Source: Muraenolepis orangiensis
Taxonomy: Eukaryota > Chordata > Actinopteri > Gadiformes > Muraenolepididae
DNA: 64,000 bases
Assembly (NCBI GenBank): GCA_027704905.1
Contig: CM051005.1
Coordinates: 32,021,505 to 32,085,504, forward strand
Reading direction: 5' to 3'
The stretch's first letter is position 1, and the number at the start of each line of letters is the position of its first letter. Positions 1-12,341 of this stretch are shown piece by piece. The position numbers were made by a program, and so were the translations under genes. A model generated the notes under the pieces. The model ran no database searches and was not told the DNA's origin. It was given only the letters and a program-made list of their open reading frames with translations.

Positions 1-107
1 ATGTACAGCCAAGGAGAACATGTAAAGCACCATAATCCAACCTCTTGACTGTGAACACACACAGTGGAATACAGCAGATCACCAGAATCCAGCATGGACC
101 AGACAGG

Positions 108-229
<122 letters not shown>

Positions 230-323
230 AGTAAAATAAAAATGGTATAACATCAAAAGCAGAAAACATGCACAACCGATGGACAACTTGACAAGTTGTA
301 GCAGGGATTGAACCGGCAACCTT

Positions 324-642
324 CTAAGAACTTCTGGCCTTGTCAGCCTGAGCATAAATACCTTCAGGTTGGATAACAGCGGGACTAGGGCCTAACATAC
401 TGTAGATGGAGGGATTGTTTGGACTCTGGAAAGACAAATAAATATATACATTGTTGTATCGTCAAGTTTTCTAATATATAAAACATGTACCAAATACCAT
501 TGGATTTATAAAGTTGTCTAACATATGTGTTTGACATTTCAAATTATATATATTTAGGTAACCAAATATTCATAGCAAGTATAATATGTAGGAACTAGTC
601 TTACCTGGTCACCATCACGGGGAGAAAGGACTCCAGCGTTTT
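324..642 (-). pseudogene. SLAM/CD48-like receptor, copy E-left (last two exons only)
   Basis: Two cytoplasmic-tail exons remain on the minus strand. The penultimate exon is 642-605 (38 bp; acceptor ending TATAG, donor GTAAGA) and encodes NAGVLSPRDGDQ-like residues. The terminal exon is 425-324 (102 bp; acceptor CTTTCCAG) and ends in TAG at 326-324. The tail contains SIYSML, which fits the ITIM consensus [SIVL]xYxx[IVL], and GIYAQA, which does not because its +3 residue is A. There are no signal-peptide, Ig or TM exons upstream: a LINE fragment begins at about 781. It is therefore a truncated copy or a donor of tail exons. The right-arm partner is 51,872-52,200. Frame and splice sites are intact here. 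The family name rests on the longer copies. Confidence 0.75.
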
Positions 643-780
643 CTATAAGGTGGTCCAATGAAAAAAGGAGAAAACTAAATGACATTCATGCATACATACA
701 ATATACAGAATAAACATATGTTCATCAGAGGAGTTTCACCTTCTAACACTTCTGGGTCCTTTTCAAACCTATCACTCATT

Positions 781-974
781 CATGAATCATTCTGACCAGA
801 ATACTGACTTTTTATGCCTAACTGAGACATGTCCAAAATCAACAGGACTTTCTCACACTCAACCAGCCCCAGCCCCATGTCTATCTGCAGAAGCCCCTCT
901 CTGTGGGTCGTGGTGGGCTGGCTGTTATCCCTCGAGCCTCCTGATCAAACAACTCTCTGTCGTGAATAACACCT
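781..974 (+). mobile_element. CR1/L2-like LINE, endonuclease-domain fragment
   Basis: The translation includes DFLCLTET, the typical start of the apurinic-type endonuclease of CR1/L2-clade LINEs. The fragment stops at 974, where a THAP transposon begins, and resumes at 5,607 with endonuclease and RT sequence. The LINE was therefore split by the DNA transposon. The mirror copy is at about 51,546-51,735. Confidence 0.7.
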
Positions 975-1091
975 CAATGGGTGGTCTTCACCCACGTGAC
1001 TAAGTCCTTGACAATGGTTGCTATCCGCCATGTTGGAGCCCCTCGAACATAAACACAGAGTCACAATACAGACACTCGAGTGAAGAAAGCG

Positions 1092-1330
1092 ATGGTTCAT
1101 TGTGTTATAGTTGGCTGTGGAAGTAAAAGGACGGCGTAGGACTATTCCGTATACTTTCTGTTCTACATAATCAAGGGGAAGAGTTAGAAACACTTACTGA
1201 AGAGAGAAGAGAAGCTATAAGGCAATAAGTCGAGATGATACAACAACTAAAGAGCATTTGGTTTGGGGACAGCCCGCTATGAACTGGGACAGATGTCATG
1301 TGGACTGGAAACCTACGCTCAACCTCGGGA
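1092..1330 (+). pseudogene. THAP-domain transposase/protein remnant
   Basis: Translation from the ATG at 1,092 begins MVHCVIVGCGSKRT, which resembles the start of a THAP zinc finger (C-x-x-x-x-C after a short N-terminus). In-frame stops follow. Further down, in another frame, a WDRCHVDWKPTLNLG-like segment recalls the end of teleost THAP domains. The expected C-x2-H pair is not preserved. It is too broken to encode a protein and is best read as the 5' coding end of the surrounding transposon. Confidence 0.55.
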
Positions 1331-2295
1331 AAAGACTAACATAATAATATATATACAACATGCTACTATATAATACATTACAGTTATAGATATATAGCAA
1401 CATGCTACTATATAATACATTACAGTTATAGATATATAGCAACATGCTACTATATAATACATTACAGTTATAGATATATATACAACATGCTACTATATAA
1501 TACATTATAGTTATAGATATATATACAACATGCTACTATATAATACATTATAGTTATAGATATATAGCAACATGCTACTATATAATACATTACAGTTATA
1601 GATATATAGCAACATGCTACTATATAATACATTACAGTTATACATATATAGCAACATGCTACTATATACATTACAGCTATAGATATATAGCAACATGCTA
1701 CTATATACATTACAGCTATAGATATATAGCAACATGCTACTATATAATACATTACAGCTATAGATATACAGCAACATGCTACTATATAATACATTATAGT
1801 TATAGATATATAGCAACATGCTACTATATAATACATTACAGTTATAGATATACAGCAACATGCTACTATATAATACATTACAGTTATAGATATATAGCAA
1901 CATGTTACTATATAATACATTATAGTTATAGATATATAGCAACATGCTACTATATAATACATTAAAGTTATAGATATATAGCAACATGCTACTATATAAT
2001 ACATTACAGTTATAGATATATAGCAACATGCTACTATATAATACATTACAGCTATAGATATATAGCAACATGCTACTATATAATACATTACAGTTATAGA
2101 TATATAGCAACATGCTACTATATAATACATTACAGTTATAGATATATAGCAACATGCTACTATATAATACATTACAGTTATAGATATATAGCAACATGCT
2201 ACTATATAATACATTACAGTTATAGATATATAACAACATGCTACTATATAATACATTACAGTTATAGATATATAGCAACATGCTACTATATAATA

Positions 2296-4685
2296 CAGGG
2301 GTGGCCAACTAGTCAGAGACTAAGAGCCACTTTTTTTTCTGTGTTACTGCAAAGAGCCACATCATACACATGGGTACACATGAACATCATCTTTTAATCA
2401 TGTATGCACGCATACACAGACCTCTGCTCAGCCAGATCTAATGAAAATAACCACACCAACATGATAATATCAGTAATTTTCAACAGTTAACATTGTGTGC
2501 ACTGTCTCACACACACAAACTCTCAGTTCAAGCAAGTCCACAAACAATAATAGAATAATTTTCAATAACATCTTTCTCTTACTATGCTGCTTAGTGAGAC
2601 TTCTGGCATTCCTTATCTTGAACAATCCTCTTCAAATCTGGCTTGTATTCTGTTGTTGCCACTCTAAGCAATTCTTTCAAATGAGTGTCAGTCAGAACAG
2701 ATCGATGCTTTGATTTCACATGTTTCAGGGTAGAAAACACAGACTCGCAGACGTACGTTGACCCAAACATGGACAGTATCTTAAGCGCAGCTCGTTTGAT
2801 GTTGGGGTATTTTTCAATTGGCACACTTTTCCAGAACTCAACGGTCCCTTCCCTTAAAACAGCTTTCAGTTGATCCTCCTCACAAAGGTCGATCATCTCC
2901 AACTCAGCCGCAGCCTCATCTGTGACGAGCGGGGCTTTCAAACAGTCTGTCTCCGCATTAAATGGGTCGACGAGGAACGTAATCTGTGGTCTTTTCAGTT
3001 GTAGATCACAGAACCGGGTCACAAAGCTTTCGTGCAGGTTTGCAACCAGTGTTGCATATCTGTCTCTTTTCTTTTTCAGGGCGGCGCTGGTGACTTGCTC
3101 ACTGGCTTTTAGCAGAGTATGAAAATGTGTTAAATCTCCCTTTTGAATATGCGCCTCGAACAGCTTTAGTTTGTTGACAAACGCAAACACACTTTGCACC
3201 AGGTCAGGCAGCATTTTTAACTTACCCTGCAGGGTCAGGTTCAGTCTGTCCAAGTGACACAGCATGTCGACTGAAAATGCCAGATCCATAATCCACTCGA
3301 GGTCTGAGAGCTCGGGATAGTCCTTGTCCTTCTCTTCCATGAACAGTTTCACAGCATCCAAAAGCTCAAAGAAGCGAGAGAATACCTTGCTTTTTGACAG
3401 CCACCTCACAGTGCAGTGCAGCGGCAGGTCACCTGGAAGCCCTTGGTCCAGCTCAGCGATGAGATTCCTGAATTGCCTGTGGTTAAGCGCATGTGTGCGG
3501 ATGTAGTTGACGATTTCCATCACAGGCTTCATGACGTTGTTTAAATTCAATGATTTAGACACGAGTTGCTCCCTGTGGATGATGCAGTGGAAATTCCAAA
3601 AGTCGGGAAATGTTTGATCAGCTTTGCACAGCCCCACAAGCCCGTTCACGGATCCGATCATGGCTGGCGCTCCATCCGTGGCTATTGCAGTTAGTTTCGG
3701 TATGGGCAGATTTGCTTTTGCAAACGCAGCCATCATTGCTTCTTTCACATCTATGCCACGGGTTCTGTCTTTTAATGTCACAATATCAAGGAGTTCTTCT
3801 TTGATCATACATTCATTTGACACAGACCGTGCAAATATTGCCAACTGAGGCTTGTCTTGTATGTCACAACTCTCATCCAATGCCACACTAAAATACTCAC
3901 ATGCTTGAAGGTCAGAGTGCAACTGTGATTCAACAGCTGTATTAATATCCGATATTCTGCGTTTAACACTGTGGCGGGACAGTTGAACGTCTGATACGCT
4001 CCGTTTTAGTTTGTCGTCTCCAGGAGCCAAGATTTCAAAGGCGTCAATGAGGCATTTTTTAATGAAGTCCCCTTCGTTGTATGGCTTTTTAGCCCGTGCT
4101 ATGTTCCAAGCCAGCTGATATGATGCAAGCGTTACGGTCTCCGAGTGTTTCGTAAATTTTTGGAAAAACTGCACCTGCTTTTCTGCCTGGCTTTTCAAAG
4201 CGACCAACTTGTTCTTGCGAAGTTCAGTCCCTTTTGGAAATTCCTGTTCGATGTTAGGGTGGAGTGAGCTGAAGTGACGCTGAAGATTTGAAGCTTTGAA
4301 ATGCGCTAATGCTGCGTGACATATAAGGCAGATCGGCTTGCCATTACGTTTAACAAAAAATATAAACTCTCCCACTCTGGCAAAAACGTCCTGTGTTCTT
4401 CTTCATATTTTCGTTTGGCTGTGCTTTTTTCCCTGCCATTTCAAGAGGTAACTTGACGGAAATTGTTTACAACACAAATGATGTCACACCAAAGATTCTC
4501 TCGTCGCTCGTTTGACGTCACTCAAACAGGCTTACATGGTCAGTGTGCCATCTAGCTGTAGGGGGAGTGAATGACAGCGCCAGCCAAGCATTTTTGACGC
4601 ATGTCATGTGACAGCTCCTGAAGAGCCGCATGAAACTAGTTAAAGAGCCGCATGAGGCTCGCGAGCCGCGGGTTGGCCACCCCTG
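2296..4685 (-). mobile_element. hAT transposon, near-complete, 2,390 bp
   Basis: The element starts CAGGGGTGGCCAAC at 2,296 and ends with the exact complement GTTGGCCACCCCTG at 4,685, a 14-bp perfect terminal inverted repeat. It is flanked on both sides by the 8-bp duplication ATATAATA (2,288-2,295 and 4,686-4,693), the hAT signature. It sits inside the 42-bp minisatellite. The matching array in the right arm has no element, so it inserted after the arms separated, or is polymorphic between haplotypes. It carries one transposase gene on the minus strand. Confidence 0.95.
2591..4375 (-). pseudogene. hAT transposase, GTF2IRD2/ZBED-like, N-terminal frameshifts
   Basis: An open frame of about 594 codons. 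An N-terminal BED-like zinc finger (CLICHAALAHF...HFSSLH) is followed by a region of the DUF4371/RNase-H-like hAT type with VALDESCDI (first catalytic Asp region) and ATDGAPAMIG. The C-terminal hAT dimerisation motif is FGSTYVCESVFSTLKHVKSK. It resembles proteins annotated in fish as GTF2IRD2-like or ZBED-like, which derive from hAT transposases. The open frame begins without ATG. The expected upstream residues lie in other frames, separated by two short homopolymers (six A/T at about 4,430 and about 4,357), each seeming one base short. This is either early decay or homopolymer read error; the rest of the frame is intact. Confidence 0.85.
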
Positions 4686-5269
4686 ATATAATACATTACA
4701 GTTATAGATATATAACAACATGCTACTATATAATACATTACAGTTATAGATATATAGCAACACGTTACTATATAATACATTAGTTATAGATATATAGCAA
4801 CATGCTACTATATAATAAATTACAGCTATAGATATATAGCAACATGCTACTATTTAATACATTACAGTTATAGATATATATACAACATGCTACTATATAA
4901 TACATTACAGTTATAGATATATAGCAACACGTTACTATATAATACATTAGTTATAGATATATAGCAACATGCTACTATATAATACATTACAGCTATAGAT
5001 ATATAGCAACATGCTACTATATAATACATTACAGTTATAGATATATAGCAACACGTTACTATAAAATACATAACAGTAATAAAGGAGCATGTAACTATAT
5101 AGTAAATCATATACATAGTATAGTATAGTTGGACATCGTATCGTCCATGTATGTATGTATTTAGTAGTTTGTTCATATTACTATATATATAACTTATTTA
5201 TTATAGAGTATCATGTTCATATATAACTTATGTATTATATAGTAACATGTTGCATTTCCTTGTACACTC

Positions 5270-5330
5270 AGGGTCCAACCCTCAGGGTCAAACCCTCAGG
5301 GTCCAACCCTCAGGGTCCAACTGATCTTGA
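5270..5330. repeat. Short tandem repeat CAGGGTC(C/A)AACCCT
   Basis: Four to five copies of a 14-bp self-complementary-looking unit. The right arm has the same array, with about seven copies, at about 50,010-50,105. It is not a telomere repeat. Confidence 0.85.
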
Positions 5331-5606
5331 TACTAGCGGGGTTGACACCAAACAGCGATATTCTTTGTAAATATGTCCTCTTTATATGATTTCGAGACAT
5401 TTTGCGGACTCAGAAAGCACTGGGATATCTATAGCTGGATATTCCAAGTCATCCTTGGTTTCTTTCTGTGAAAGATCCATAAAAAAGTAGAACAGAAGGT
5501 GAGAACTAGAGACAAATGGCTTATGTTTACATAGATGTTAACACTGAGAGGGGCTCCAACATGGCCGACACCCAAATATAGACAGCCCTCTGAAAACCAC
5601 CCATTG

Positions 5607-6735
5607 ACTGTATTGGCTTTACATTGGCTGGCTCATCACAGCTCCAGGTGGTCCTCATCTACTGCCCCCCTCCAAAGGCTCCACCACCTTCATGTCCGAG
5701 TTCTCTGAGCTTCTTACCCATTCTAACTCCATCCTATTCAGGAACACTAAATCACTCGGTACATCAGCTCTCAACAGCATGATAGCCCTATTATAGTTGA
5801 CATCGTGAACTCTTCGATGGCATCTGGCATCCAGCCTCAAAACTGCATCAGTCACCCCAATCCTCAAGAAGCCTGGTTTGGACCCAGAGGACCTTAACAA
5901 CTATCGACCTATCTCCAACCTTCCTTTACTCAGCAAAATACTGGAAACAGCAGTTGCAGCCCAACTCCAAGCATGCACTCTACGAACCTCTTCAGTCTGG
6001 CTTCAGAGCTCATCACAGCACTGAGACCGCCCTCATCAAAATCCCCAATGACCTCATTATCGCTTCTGATTCTGGCCACATCAGCCTTCTCATCCTCCTT
6101 GACCTCTCTGCAGCCTTTGACACAGTCTCCTACACCAGCCTCCTCCTCTGTCCAACCACCTCGGCCTCACAGACACCGCTCTTTCTTGGTTTGAGTCTTA
6201 CCTCTCGAACCGGAAACAATACATGACCATCAGTGACTGCAGTTCCTGGCCTTAGTCAACAAAGGTGTGCCTCAAGGCTCTGTGCTTGGCCCCCTCCTCT
6301 TCACCATTTACATGCTCCAGCTTGGTCAAATCATCCACCACCATGGTCTCAGCTTCCACTCCTACGCTGATGATACTCAACATTATCTCAGCAGCAAACC
6401 ATCCACCCAGCTACCCCCTCAATCTGCCAGCATGATGTAAAAAACTGGATGTCATCAAATCTTCTCAAACTCAACAGTAATAAAACAGAGCTCATGGTTG
6501 TGGCTACCAGGGCGCTGCTCCAGAAGGTTGGAGATCTGCTCCTCTCCGTGGACGGCTCCTCCATATCTCCATCCCCTGAAGTAGAAGAACCCTCAAAACT
6601 CATGTTTCCCTCCTTTCACTGCTACTTTTATTTATTTATTTTATTTGCCTTAGCGGTTTGCTTGTTCCCCTCTGTAAAGCGGCCTGGGTCCCTTGAAATT
6701 AGCTATATGAATTAAAGTTATTATTATTATTATTA
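5607..6735 (+). pseudogene. CR1/L2-like LINE reverse-transcriptase remnant and 3' end
   Basis: Fragments of endonuclease and RT appear in shifting frames: NNYRPISNLPLLSKILE, SGFRAHHSTETALIK, LLDLSAAFDTV, GVPQGSVLGPLLFTIYM and SYADDTQ (the catalytic YADD box). The thumb-like segment KLNSNKTELMVVATR follows. The 3' end is a short UTR closing in GAATTAAAG followed by (TTA)n, typical of L2/CR1-like tails. Many frameshifts and internal deletions make it non-functional. It is the continuation of 781-974. The mirror copy is 48,587-49,721. Confidence 0.85.
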
Positions 6736-7308
<573 letters not shown>

Positions 7309-8112
7309 GTGGTTTGTATAGTATAGCGTCTTGTCGTCACTATGGTGCAAGGCTTCTTGCATCGACATGGTTGTGATTTCCACCCACTTGGAGACTCTTG
7401 TCCTCATCTCTAAAAAATAAAAACCTGCAGCATGTCAGAGAGGAGTGTAATATGTGGATATAAAAATATAGAACGCTGTCCCTTAAAGAACAGAGTGTTT
7501 ACATACTGTTCCAGACGCCTTTCTGAAGCTGATTCACGTTATGCCCAGGTAGAGAAGGAGTGCCTGGCTGGGGTATGGGCCTGTGAGAAATGACCTGTGC
7601 GGCTTGGATCAGTTCAGCCATCATAAACCATTGGTGCCGCTTGTCAACCAGGAGCTTAGACAGCGTCCCTGTGAGACGCGCCTTCTGATGAGACTCATGA
7701 GGTACACACCTGTGGCAGAATATGTGCCTGGGAAAGCACTCGACGCTGCTGATGCCCTGTGCCGGAGTCCACGGACCCACACAAGGGAGGAGAAGGACAC
7801 ACAAGATGAGTCGGCGTGCTACGTGGCCTCAGTGATACAGGGCATCCCAGCATCACCAACAAGAATGGACAATATCCGAATAGAAACTGCAGCAGACAGC
7901 GAGCAACAGTCATCAACCTCAAAAGAAGAGGATGGCCTGAACACAGAGCAAGCGTCCCATTAAATGTCAGGGAGTACATACCAGTGAAAAATGAACTGTC
8001 TGATGGCTTGGTCATACGAGGAAATAGGATTGTTGTTCCAAGGGCACTGAGAGAAGGGATTCTTCAGAGAATACACAACGGACACCAAGGGCTCACAAAG
8101 AGAGACAGAGAC

Positions 8113-8295
8113 TGTCATATGTGTTTTCACTCTGTCCCTTTAAGCAACAGGTTTTGCTTCCGGCTACGTCACCATATAAGCGGCACCTGCGACAAGCCGG
8201 CCGGTGTTGAACAAAGCACGAGTGTTATTGTTTGTATGCAATGCGATACAAATAAAGACCGCAAGCAGAAACCTCCGTGTGATCATTTCACTACA
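8113..8295 (+). repeat. 5' LTR of inner Gypsy
   Basis: 183 bp starting TGTCATATG and ending CACTACA. It contains a TATA-like CATATAAG near the middle and the polyadenylation signal AATAAA about 45 bp before its end, so promoter and terminator functions are plausible. It differs from the 3' LTR by one base (TTTTC against TTTAC near the 5' end). Confidence 0.93.
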
Positions 8296-8310
8296 TGGTG
8301 TCAGAAGTGG
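8296..8310 (+). other. Primer-binding site, tRNA-Leu-like
   Basis: TGGTGTCAGAAGTGG starts directly after the 5' LTR. It is complementary to the 3' end of a vertebrate tRNA-Leu (…CCACTTCTGACACCA, from general knowledge), giving a 15-nt match. Confidence 0.75.
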
Positions 8311-8334
8311 CCAGTGAGTCACCACGCTGGAGGA

Positions 8335-9224
8335 ATGGCGAAGTTTAACCCCCCATCAAGTTTTTATTTTGACAAACCTACGGAGTGGCCGGAGTGGAAG
8401 CAACGTTTTCAACGCTATAGGACTGCGACCAAACTGGATAAAGAAGGTGGACAGGTGCAGGTGAGCTGTCTAATTTATGCCATGGGCAGCGAAGCGGAAA
8501 ACATTTTCAAGTCGTTTAAGTTTGAAGATGAAGAGGATGAGAACGATTTTACTACCGTTGTGGGAAACTTTGATGACTATTTTTTCCCACGGCGGAACGT
8601 TATCCACGAAAGGGCGTGTTTCTACCAACGTGTCCAGCGGCCAGGGGAGAGGCAGAAGGTTTCATCAGAGCCTTATATGATCTATCTGAGCACTGTGAGT
8701 TTGGGAAATGTCGAGAGGAGAACATCCGCGATCGCATCGTAGTCGGGATGTTAGATAAAGAGCTCTCACGCAAACTACAACTGATGGCAGATCTTTCGCT
8801 GGCGGTGACGATACAGACCATCAGACAATCTGAGGAGGTCACGGCGCAAGTGAACATGCAGGGAGATACTGCCGGATACGTACAGGAAGTACAATATAAA
8901 AATAAATGTAAGAACTGGAAACAAGGTGAGAAGTCAAAAGATAATAAATGGGGAGGACAGGCAAGGAAATGTGGCAAATGTGGGAAAGCACGACATGACA
9001 AAGAAGAAAGGTGCCCTGCAGTGAAAGCAACATGCCATAAATGTCATAAATTCGGACATTGGGCTAGAGTGTGTCGCAGTGGCAGGTCAGTGGAAGAGGT
9101 TACTGAGCCAGAGGAAGCTAGGCAGCAGACCTCTTATTTTTTAGGTTCAGTTAGCAGTGCTAGTGAGATGAAGAAACAGTGGACTGTGCAGCTACATATG
9201 GATTCTACTCCAGTGCAATTCTAG
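8335..9224 (+). pseudogene. Gypsy gag (capsid-like and nucleocapsid), frameshifted
   Basis: The start is ATG at 8,335 (MAKFNPPSSF), close behind the primer site. A capsid-like region with FDKPTEWPEWKQRF and FIRALYDLSEHCEFG is followed by two zinc knuckles, CGKCGKARHDKEERC (CX2CX4HX5C) and CHKCHKFGHWARVC (CX2CX4HX4C). One base appears to be missing at about 8,652, which moves the frame between the capsid-like halves. Frame closure is by TAG at 9,222-9,224, immediately before the protease active-site segment. The role in the family is the structural particle protein; this copy cannot make it in one piece. Confidence 0.85.
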
Positions 9225-12200
9225 ATAGACACTGGAGCTGATGTCAACATAGTAAGTGAGGACACGTTTCTCACTCTCACTCCAAAAAGAGCACTGCAGC
9301 CGACGGACATTCCACTGGACAGCCCAGGGGGCGAGCTACTGTGTCTTGGTCGCTTCAACGTGACGGCCAGCTATAAGGGGAGGAGGTACCCAATCACAGC
9401 CTATGTAGTCCGGGGACACAGGGTCAACAATCTGCTCAGCCGGTCCCTGTCAGTTCGGATGAACCTGGTGAGGAGAGTAGATGAGGTAATGCAACCACAC
9501 TACGGCAATGACCACCTGCAGGCCTACGGGGAGCATGGCACGCTGCAAACCGAACCGGTAAAAATACGGTTGAAAGAGGGGGTCCAACCCTCCGCCATAC
9601 ACATTGCACGACGAGTGCCTTTTCCCATGCTACAGAAGGTAAAGGAGGAACTGCAAAGAATGGTGAACAATGGTATCATCGAGCAGGTCACACAGCCTAC
9701 AGACTGGTGTGCACCCATTGTACCGGTCCTGAAAAAGAACACAGGCAAAGTGAGAATCTGTGTCGACCTCAAAAGGCTGAATGAATCCGTCAAGAGAGAG
9801 CATTACATCCTACCTACCTGTGATGAGATAACGGCCAAGTTAAGTGGTGCAACAGTGTTTTCGTCCCTCGACGCTGCAAGTGGATTCTGGCAAATTCCGC
9901 TGCACCCAGACAGTTGCAAACTGACCACGTTTATAACCCCGTTTGGACGATACTGCTTCAAACGGCTGCCTTTTGGGATTTCCAGCGCGCCGGAGATCTT
10001 TCAGCGGAAGATGCTAGAGACTCTGCAGGGGCTGGAAGGCACGGAAGTCTTCATGGACGACATCCTGGTCTACGGGACCTCGATGGAGGAACATGATGCC
10101 CGGCTGGAAAAGGTACTGCAGCGCGTGGAATCAGCTGGCTTGAAGCTCAACAAGGAGAAGTGCTCCCTCAGACAGAGCCAGCTGTGCTTTTTGGGCCATC
10201 TCATTGACCAGTCAGGGGTGAGACCTGATCCCGAAAAGGTGGAGGCGATTCGGCAACTAGCGCCACCTGGAAACGCACAGGAGCTAAAACGAGTGCTGGG
10301 GATGGTAAACTACCTGGCGAGGTACGTTCCCGGCCTATCCTCGATAAGTCTACCACTGTACGAGCTCCTAAAGAGTAAGAATACGTGGAACTGGGACCAC
10401 TCACAGCAGTCTGCTTTTGAGAATATTAAAGGGATGCTGATGACCGCTCCAGTCCTAGCCTTCTATGACGTAACCAAGCCCACAGCTGTGTCTGCTGACG
10501 CCAGTAGTTACGGACTGGGAGGCGTGCTCCTCCTGCTCCACGGAGAGAAGTGGAAGCCTGTCGCATACTGCTCCAGACGTCTCTCTGAAGCCGAGACACG
10601 TTATGCCCAGATAGAGAAGGAGTGTCTGGCGGGGGTGTGGGCCTGTGAGAAATTTGACAAATATCTGTGCGGCTTGGATCAGTTCAAGCTCGAGACCGAT
10701 CATAAGCCATTAGTGCCGCTTGTCAGCGAGCCTAGACAGCGTTCCCGTGAGATGCCAGCGCCTTCTGATGAGACTCATGAGGTACAAGCCTGTGGCGGAA
10801 TATGTGCCTGGGAAAGCACTCGTCGTTGCTGATGCCCTGTCCCGGAGTCCACGGACCCACACAAGGGAGGAGAAGGAGACACACGACGAGGTGGCATGCT
10901 ACGTGGCCGCGGTGATGCAGGGCATCCCAGCATCACCAATGAGAATGGACAACATCCGAAGAGAAACCGCAGCTGACAGCAAGCTACAGTCAGTCGTCAA
11001 CCTCATAAGAAGAGGATGGCCTGAACATAGGGCAAGCGTTCCATTAAATGTCAGGGAGTACGTTTCGGTGAAACACGAACTGTCGGAGGCTGATGGCTTA
11101 GTCATACGGGGAAATCGTATTGTTGTTCCAAGGGCATTGAGAGAGGAATTCTCCAGAGGATACATGACGGACACCAAGGGCTCACAAAGTGCAGAGACAG
11201 AGCCAGCTCATCAGTTTGGTGGCCAGGGCTCTCAACAGAACTAAAGAACACTGTGATGTTGTGCCAGTCTTGTCAGGAACAGAAGCGGTCCCAGCAAAAG
11301 GAGCCGCTCATCTCCACGCCACTGCCTGATCGGCCTTGGGAAAGGATTGCCCTGGACCTCTGTGAACACAAAAAGCAAAACTACCTAGTGATCTCGGATT
11401 ACTATTCCCGGTTCCTGGAGATACTACACCTGCCGTCCACAACCACCACTCAGGTTATTCAAAGAATGAAAACAACCTTTGCTAGGTTTGGAATCCCGGA
11501 TCAGGTGGTGAGCGACAATGGACCTCAATTCTCGAGCAGGAGCTGGCAAGACAGTTAGACTTCAGACACGTCACGTCGAGTCCCCACCATCCTCAGGGGA
11601 ACGGTCATGCGGAGCGAGCGGTACAAACCGCAAAGAGAATCCTCCAGCAGGACGACCCACTAATGGCTCTCATGTGCTACAGAGCCTCTCCATGTATCAC
11701 TACAGGGGTCAGTCCAGCAGAGCTACTGATGGGGAGGAAAATCAGAACAACACTCCCTACACTGGTGAGGAATCTTCCACCCAAGTGGCCCAACAGGAAG
11801 ACTGTAAGGCAAAAGGATGCTGACGAGAAGGCCAAACAAGCCTTCTACTACAACCGCCACCATGGGGCCAGGCCTTTACCACCTCTACAGCGAGGAGATA
11901 TGGTCCACACCAAGCTGGATCAGGAAAAGGCTTGGACGACACCAGCGGTGGTTTTGAAGGATGAGTGTATCACCCCAAGGTCATACCTCATCAACACACA
12001 GGGAGGAGCGGTGCTGCGGCGGAACCGTCGCCATCTCCGGACGGTACCAACGCCTCGTCCTGCCCAAACCGACTCACCTGCAGCCGCAGGGAGTACTGGG
12101 GTGGTTCCCCAGTCTACCAGTCCAGTGACTGGTTGTCTGAGTCCAGGTGGGGTCGCAAAACCTGAACAAACACCGGGACTGGTTCAGACCAGGTCTGGAC

Positions 12201-12241
12201 GTGTCATTAAGCCAGTTGTCAGACTTATTGAGACAATATAA
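9225..12241 (+). pseudogene. Gypsy pol (protease, RT, RNase H, integrase), frameshifted
   Basis: The protease active site IDTGADVNI follows the TAG. RT is open from about 9,360, with VDLKRLNE, LDAASGFWQIPL, LPFGISSAPEIFQ and the catalytic FMDDILVYG. RNase H contains SADASSYGLGG and ETDHKPLV. A 5-bp deletion near 10,735 (compared with the old copy) shifts the frame. A one-base loss near 11,147 disrupts the integrase zinc finger. Another break near 11,545 follows the second integrase Asp (VSDNGPQF), while the catalytic Glu lies downstream in GNGHAERA. The C-terminus ends at TAA 12,241. All domains are recognisable; the chain is broken at least four times. Confidence 0.88.
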
Positions 12242-12327
12242 TTTAAGTTAAAGGTAAGGCCAAAATAAACATTATTTGTTACAGTTATTGACTGTTTACG
12301 TGCAACTGGTTTTGGTTTGAAACCGTT

Positions 12328-12341
12328 AAAAAAAAGGGAGA
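12328..12341 (+). other. Polypurine tract of inner Gypsy
   Basis: AAAAAAAAGGGAGA directly before the 3' LTR, the expected position and composition of the plus-strand primer. Confidence 0.9.

Larger units (their letters stand above)
1345..5080 (+). repeat. 42-bp AT-rich minisatellite, interrupted by a hAT
   Basis: Tandem copies of a unit of about 42 bp contain GCTACTATATAATACATTAC and end in a GATATATAGC-type segment. They cover about 1,345-2,295 and 4,694-5,080. The unit length is a multiple of three with few stops, so open frames of over 250 codons appear on the minus strand; they are not genes. Some units are 38-40 bp. The right-arm array (50,300-51,165) is shorter and uninterrupted. Confidence 0.95.
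975..5606 (+). mobile_element. Degenerate THAP-domain DNA transposon, holding a minisatellite and a nested hAT
   Basis: The two ends are imperfect inverted repeats. The left end reads CAATGGGTGGTCTTCA and later CCATGTTGGAGCCCCTC. The reverse complement of the right end reads CAATGGGTGGTTTTCA and the same CCATGTTGGAGCCCCTC. A THAP-like coding remnant lies next to the left end. The element interrupts a LINE. Its middle is filled by a 42-bp minisatellite and a later hAT. No clear target-site duplication was found. By known families it could be P-like or another THAP superfamily; the sequence does not decide. The right-arm copy is 49,722-51,545. Confidence 0.6.

Noticed and set aside
1468..2308. 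Open frames of about 260 codons (MYYIVACCYISIT repeats) on the minus strand
   Set aside because: They are the 42-bp minisatellite read in two overlapping frames; there is no start context, domain or splice structure.
5270..5330. Interstitial telomere repeat
   Set aside because: The unit is CAGGGTCCAACCCT, not TTAGGG; only the CCCT trinucleotide-scale similarity exists.
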